Assembly: GCF_001748145.1 (NCBI RefSeq)
Contig: NZ_BCQA01000001.1
Span: forward strand, 62,001-126,000
Origin: Bosea sp. BIWAKO-01
GTDB lineage: Bacteria; Pseudomonadota; Alphaproteobacteria; Rhizobiales; Beijerinckiaceae
DNA: 64,000 nucleotides
Direction: 5' to 3'
Shown here: positions 59,965-64,000 of the stretch, piece by piece
How positions within the stretch are numbered: the first letter of the stretch is position 1
Layout: each line of letters starts with the position of its first letter
The notes under the pieces: generated by a model
Database searches by the model: none
Seen by the model: only the letters and a program-made list of their open reading frames with translations
Told to the model about the DNA's origin: nothing
Made by a program: the position numbers and the translations under genes

Positions 59965-61472
59965 TGTCCGTTCTCGATGCGCTGATTCATGGCTTTGCCG
60001 TCGCCGCGCAACCGATGAACCTGCTTTGGGCGCTCGTCGGCTGCGCGCTCGGAACTGCGATCGGTGTGCTGCCCGGCATCGGCCCGGCCTTGACCATCAC
60101 GCTTCTGCTGCCCGTGACGGTGACGCTGTCGCCGACAGCAGCCTTCATCATTTTCGCAGGCGTCTTCTATGGCGCCATGTATGGCGGCTCGACCACGTCG
60201 ATCCTGATCAATACGCCCGGTGAATCCGGCTCGATGATCACGGCGCTGGAAGGCAACAAGATGGCCAAGAACGGCCGCGGCGCAGCCGCGCTGGCAACGG
60301 CCGCGATCGGCTCCTTCGTGGCCGGGACCATCGGCACCATGCTGCTGACGATCGCTGCTCCGGCGATCTCCGAGATCGCCTTCGTCTTCGGGCCTGCGGA
60401 GTATTTTGCCCTCGCCGTGCTCGCCTTCACCTCCGTCTCGGTCGTGCTCGGCACCTCGATCCTGCGCGGGCTGGTCTCGCTCTTCTTCGGGCTCTTCCTC
60501 GCGGTCATCGGCACGGATTTCCAGTCGGGCCTGCCGCGCCTGACGCTCGGCGTTCCCGAACTGGCCGATGGCGTCGGCATCACCATCGTGCTCGTCGCGA
60601 TGTTTGCCGTCGGCGAGATCCTCTTCGTCGCAAGCCGCCTCAGCCGGGAGCCCCAGAAGCTGATCGAGGTCAAGGGCCGGATCGCGATGACCCGGGAGGA
60701 CTGGAGGCGATCTTGGAAACCATGGCTGCGCGGGGCGGCCATCGGCTTTCCGATCGGCGTCATGCCGGCGGGAGGATCGGAAATCCCGACGCTTCTCTCC
60801 TACACACTGGAGCGGCGTCTTTCCGAGAATCCCGAAGAGTTCGGACATGGCGCCATCGAAGGTGTCGCCGGGCCGGAAGCCGCCAACAACGCAGCTGTCG
60901 CCGGTGTCATGGTGCCGCTGCTCACGCTCGGCCTGCCGACCTCGGCGACCGCGGCCGTCATGCTCGCCGCCTTTCAGAACTACGGCCTGACACCGGGCCC
61001 GACCCTGTTCACCAGCAATCCCGAGCTGGTCTGGGGCGTGATCGCCTCGCTCTATATCGGCAATATCATGCTGCTGGTTCTCAACCTGCCGATGGCGCGG
61101 GTCTGGGTGAAGCTGCTCGCCATCCCCAAACCCCATCTCTATGCGGGGATCCTGATCTTCTCGCTGGTCGGGGTCTGGGGGTTGTCGCAGTCCTGGGTCG
61201 ATCTCCTGATCCTCGGCCTGCTCGGCCTTGTCGGCTACGGCTTCCGCTGCTGCTCGGTGCCGATCGCGCCCGCGCTGATCGGCCTGATCCTGGGACCGAT
61301 GGCGGAACTCCAGTTGCGCCGCGCTCTGGCGATTGGACAGGGTGACCCGCTGGTCCTGGTTTCGTCGCCGGTCGCGGCGATCCTTCTCAGCCTGGCGCTA
61401 GCGCTGCTCCTCTTCCCGCTCCTGCGGTTCTGGCGGCAGCGTTCGCAGGCTGATCTCGTCAAGGTCGCCTGA
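59964..61472 (+). CDS. tctA: Tripartite tricarboxylate transporter large membrane subunit (TctA)
   Basis: A 502-residue multi-pass permease. [20 protein letters not shown] near residues 34-53, [20 protein letters not shown] near residues 71-90, and a second such motif [20 protein letters not shown] near residues 303-322 are the conserved TctA signatures, the last containing the second half-site of the inverted repeat fold. It starts on the base after which tctB ends (TGATG). With the divergent acn-prpF genes the likely cargo is aconitate, citrate or tricarballylate. Confidence 0.93.
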   Translation: MSVLDALIHGFAVAAQPMNLLWALVGCALGTAIGVLPGIGPALTITLLLPVTVTLSPTAAFIIFAGVFYGAMYGGSTTSILINTPGESGSMITALEGNKMAKNGRGAAALATAAIGSFVAGTIGTMLLTIAAPAISEIAFVFGPAEYFALAVLAFTSVSVVLGTSILRGLVSLFFGLFLAVIGTDFQSGLPRLTLGVPELADGVGITIVLVAMFAVGEILFVASRLSREPQKLIEVKGRIAMTREDWRRSWKPWLRGAAIGFPIGVMPAGGSEIPTLLSYTLERRLSENPEEFGHGAIEGVAGPEAANNAAVAGVMVPLLTLGLPTSATAAVMLAAFQNYGLTPGPTLFTSNPELVWGVIASLYIGNIMLLVLNLPMARVWVKLLAIPKPHLYAGILIFSLVGVWGLSQSWVDLLILGLLGLVGYGFRCCSVPIAPALIGLILGPMAELQLRRALAIGQGDPLVLVSSPVAAILLSLALALLLFPLLRFWRQRSQADLVKVA

Positions 61473-61508
61473 TCCCCCGATCAGGCGCTCCCATCCGGAG
61501 GCTCCAAA

Positions 61509-61535
61509 GGGAGTCGTGACGAGATCACGGCTCCC
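61509..61535. terminator. Stem-loop between tctA and the DUF2339 gene
   Basis: GGGAG-T-CGTGA and TCACG-G-CTCCC pair around CGAGA with one internal mismatch, in the 85-base gap of two convergent genes. A weak T-rich stretch (TGTCTTGT) follows on the plus strand, so it may end the tctCBA transcript. Confidence 0.5.
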
Positions 61536-61557
61536 TGTCTTGTGAGCGACGGCAGGA

Positions 61558-64000
61558 TCAGCCGCTCGCCGACGCTTCGGTCGCAGCTGCGCTCTCCCGG
61601 ATTGCCCGAGCCTGCTGCGCATTCTCCCGCCGCAACAGGCGCTGGTAGGCCAGCCCGATGCCGACGAGGCTCGCGCCGAGGCCGATGAAGGAGAGCGCCC
61701 GCAACAGCCCTTCCAGCCCGGCCATGTCGACCAGGAAAGCCTTGCAGATCGCAATGGTGACGACCGCGAGCGAGGCCAGGCGCAGATCCTTCGATTGCAG
61801 GCGGAAGCCGAGCGCCAGCAGCGCAACGCCATAAAGCAGGATCGCGGCCGAATAGACGTAGAGCTCGGTTGCGCCGATGCCATCGGCCAGGAGATCGGGA
61901 CCGACGAACCAGCGCCGCACCTCGATCAGCACATAGGCAAGCGCACCGATGATCGCAGTCGCGCCAAAGATCCGCCGCGGCAGCGCGGCTGGAACGAATT
62001 CGCGCGTCCAGCGCGCCGCAGCGAAAGCAAGCAGCGCCGGCATGAGATAGCCGACCAGGGCATTGTCCAGGATGAACAGGCCGGCCAGCGGGACCTCGCT
62101 CAGCAGCGGATTGGCGACGACGCCCGAGAGAACCGCGAAGACGGCGCAGGAGGCGATCGCCGCACTCTCCGGGCGCAAGGGCACAGCGCGCCCCTGGATC
62201 GTGACCGTGCCGGCGATCATCGCGGTAATCGCCATGATGAAACCGATCGCGGCGTAGCAGCCGGCTTCGGCCAGCGTGACCGGTTCGCCCGAGACCAGCA
62301 GCGGCCCATGGAAGCCGTGGCGCAGCAGCAGGAAAGCACAGAGCGCCGCGCCCGCCCATGCCGTCCTGGCGAAGGCCCGGCTGATTGCGGGCCGGGCATC
62401 GCGCAGCCAGAAGGCTGCGCCGGCAAAGACGAGGACGACCGCGCCATAGCCCCACAGGATCCGGTTGAAGATGACCGGGCCGGAGACGCCACTCTGGTCG
62501 AACAGCGGGTTGCGGACGATGCCGAGCGCCAGGGCAGCCCAGCCGATCGCGGCGAAGGCGAGCACGCGCAGGACCAGCCGGGTGACGCGGTTCTGGGCCG
62601 CCTCGTGCCAGATGCGCGCGGCTGCAGCCAGGGCGAGCAGCGTGATCGTCACGATGACCGCCTCGATGAAGCCGACCGTCTCGACCGAGCGCGGCGCCAG
62701 TTCCGGGCCGGCAAAGGCCTGCCGGACGATCAGGACCGCGCCGAGCGAGACCAGCACCGCCGCGCAGGCGGTCAGGCATTCGCCGATGCGCGAGCGCACC
62801 TGCCCGCGATCGAGCCGGAAGCCGAGCAGGCCGAGCGCGCCGCCGGCCAGCACATAGAGCAGGAGCCGGTTGAAGATCGGTGGCCCAAGCACCGACGTGC
62901 CGTCGAAGAGCGGGTTGAGCAGGCCGCAGAGCCCGGCGAGGCTGAGGAGGAGCAGGAGGGCCGCCGTGATATCGGCCGCCGGCCCAAAGACGCGCCCGCC
63001 CAGGCGGCGCGCCAGGGCTTGCAGGCCGGCGCCGATCAGGCCGAGCGCCACGAGATGGGCGACAGCCTCCTCGAACAGGCGGTTTCGCGGCAGGCCGGAG
63101 TAATGGCCGGCGATCAGCCTGATATCCGGGACGAGCTCGGGGCCGGCGAAGAACTGCCGGATCTCGAGCAGGATGAAGGCCGCGCCGAAAATGGCCGCCA
63201 GGGCCTCAAAGACGCTGCGCGGCCGGTCCTGCTTGCCACGCAGCGCCAGCGCGCCGATGGCAAAGCACAGGGCCGGCCCGGCATAGGCGGGGATGACCCA
63301 GTTGACGAGAGGCCAGGAGCCCATGTCGGAGACAATCGGCTGCCAGACCAGGCGCGCGAGCGCGGCCGTCGCCAGGGCTGCGGACATGCTGCGCAGAAGC
63401 GGGATCGGGCGCAGGCTGGCGATGATCGCGACGCCGGCCGCGGCAACGGCAAGCCCGACCACGAGCCAGGTCTCGCGCAGGGCAAAGGCGACGGCGAGGC
63501 CAAGCGCGATCGCGCCGCCGGCGGCGTAAGCCGCCGAGCCGATCAGGGCCAGCGGGTTTGTGCGGGAGCGCGTGCTGCGCCGCTCGACCGGCAGCAGCAT
63601 TTCGGAGGCGGCAAACAGGGCGACGGCCAGCAGAAGCGAGAGCGCCGCAAAACCGGGCGAGCGCTCGAAGCCATTGCTGCGCAGCGCCGTCGCCAGCAGC
63701 AGGCAGATCGGCCCAAGCGCGGAGGCGAAGGCGAGGCAGCCGCGGATGATGAAGCCGCCGGCGCCAGCGCCCTTGCGCAGGAGCAGTGCGTAAAAGGGCA
63801 AGCCGCCGACGATCAGGGCGAGCAGCGCCGCCGTCCACCGGATGCCCGGCCCGGCATTGCCGGTGATGCTCAGCCGGACGATGTCGAGGACGAGATCCGG
63901 CGAGAGACCGAAGGCGCCCTGCACGCTCGGCCAGAGCAGCACCATGCCGGCAGCGGCGGCCGCGGCAAGCGGCGCCAGCGGGGCAAGATCGCCGTGCCGG
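61558..64000 (-). CDS. DUF2339 multi-pass membrane protein (5-prime end outside window)
   Basis: At least 814 codons are open to the window edge on the minus strand; the frame continues upstream of the first in-window ATG (63943-63945) with hydrophobic codons, so the N-terminus is missing. The protein is almost entirely membrane helices and resembles DUF2339 proteins, whose function is unknown. It contains four tandem units of about 135-145 residues, each with a landmark like NPLFD followed by about 65 residues and a second landmark such as FAGPEL: counted from that ATG, FxGP-type motifs lie at 266, 411, 545 and 680, and NPL-type motifs at 344, 479 and 612. The cytoplasmic tail is rich in Ala, Glu and Ser. 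Confidence 0.8.
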   Translation of the reverse strand, partial: RHGDLAPLAPLAAAAAAGMVLLWPSVQGAFGLSPDLVLDIVRLSITGNAGPGIRWTAALLALIVGGLPFYALLLRKGAGAGGFIIRGCLAFASALGPICLLLATALRSNGFERSPGFAALSLLLAVALFAASEMLLPVERRSTRSRTNPLALIGSAAYAAGGAIALGLAVAFALRETWLVVGLAVAAAGVAIIASLRPIPLLRSMSAALATAALARLVWQPIVSDMGSWPLVNWVIPAYAGPALCFAIGALALRGKQDRPRSVFEALAAIFGAAFILLEIRQFFAGPELVPDIRLIAGHYSGLPRNRLFEEAVAHLVALGLIGAGLQALARRLGGRVFGPAADITAALLLLLSLAGLCGLLNPLFDGTSVLGPPIFNRLLLYVLAGGALGLLGFRLDRGQVRSRIGECLTACAAVLVSLGAVLIVRQAFAGPELAPRSVETVGFIEAVIVTITLLALAAAARIWHEAAQNRVTRLVLRVLAFAAIGWAALALGIVRNPLFDQSGVSGPVIFNRILWGYGAVVLVFAGAAFWLRDARPAISRAFARTAWAGAALCAFLLLRHGFHGPLLVSGEPVTLAEAGCYAAIGFIMAITAMIAGTVTIQGRAVPLRPESAAIASCAVFAVLSGVVANPLLSEVPLAGLFILDNALVGYLMPALLAFAAARWTREFVPAALPRRIFGATAIIGALAYVLIEVRRWFVGPDLLADGIGATELYVYSAAILLYGVALLALGFRLQSKDLRLASLAVVTIAICKAFLVDMAGLEGLLRALSFIGLGASLVGIGLAYQRLLRRENAQQARAIRESAAATEASASG

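Noticed and set aside
1..64000. Mobile elements, CRISPR arrays, tRNA or rRNA genes
   Set aside because: No transposase, integrase, regularly spaced repeat, clover-leaf sequence or rRNA segment was recognised on reading both strands by eye; a dedicated search could still find a short one.

Overview
The window is a GC-rich, densely coded stretch of a catabolic region. It looks like an alphaproteobacterium of the order Hyphomicrobiales; a Bosea-like soil bacterium would fit, but that is an inference from gene content and not from a marker gene. Sixty protein-coding loci can be supported: 58 apparently intact, one frameshifted (a permease), and one complete gene set cut at each window edge (a solute-binding protein tail at the left, a DUF2339 protein at the right). 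I see no rRNA, tRNA, insertion sequence, phage gene or CRISPR array. Nearly everything is import plus degradation of small organic acids, aromatics or nitrogen compounds, each block with its own regulator.

Layout. (1) 1-3784: end of a peptide/nickel-type ABC importer operon (binding-protein tail, two permeases, fused double ATPase). (2) 3848-11009: a biuret/allophanate nitrogen block: atzH-like gene, GntR regulator, allophanate hydrolase atzF on the minus strand, then biuret hydrolase, a permease broken by a 20-bp tandem duplication, and the coupled pair atzG-atzE. A well-formed sigma-54 promoter precedes the biuret hydrolase gene. (3) 11235-16286: LysR regulator and hyuA-hyuB type hydantoinase/oxoprolinase subunits, followed by a MOSC protein. 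(4) 17444-24612: LysR regulator divergent from a polyamine-type ABC importer operon that also holds a haloacid-dehalogenase-like gene and an FAD amine oxidase. (5) 24724-32597: catechol branch of the beta-ketoadipate pathway: catR, pcaD, pcaK, catB, catC, catA, benD and a beta-keto acid cleavage enzyme (BKACE). Two promoters share an identical 65-bp architecture with an ATAC-N7-GTAT operator. (6) 32640-51201: a sugar-acid region with two enolase-superfamily dehydratases, two DapA-type enzymes, two FCD-GntR regulators, dehydrogenases and three ABC importers. (7) 51341-61472: a MocR-like regulator lacking its PLP lysine, a signal-less binding-protein homologue coupled to a GntR protein with two winged helices, prpF, an accessory aconitase, and a divergent tctCBA tripartite tricarboxylate importer. 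(8) 61558-64000: DUF2339 multi-pass membrane protein with four internal repeats.

How the genes work together. Block 2 would release ammonia from biuret-like compounds under nitrogen control (1-carboxybiuret to biuret to allophanate to ammonia and CO2). Block 5 takes benzoate diol or catechol to beta-ketoadipate; no pcaIJ/pcaF is present, and the BKACE encoded at the end of the operon could cleave beta-ketoadipate directly with acetyl-CoA. Block 7 would import a tricarboxylate such as trans-aconitate, isomerise it with the PrpF homologue and feed it through the local aconitase into the TCA cycle. A recurrent design is visible: in all five ABC operons where a binding-protein gene is followed by its permease across a gap, the gap holds a GC-rich stem-loop without a T tract, which would favour high expression of the binding protein relative to the membrane subunits.
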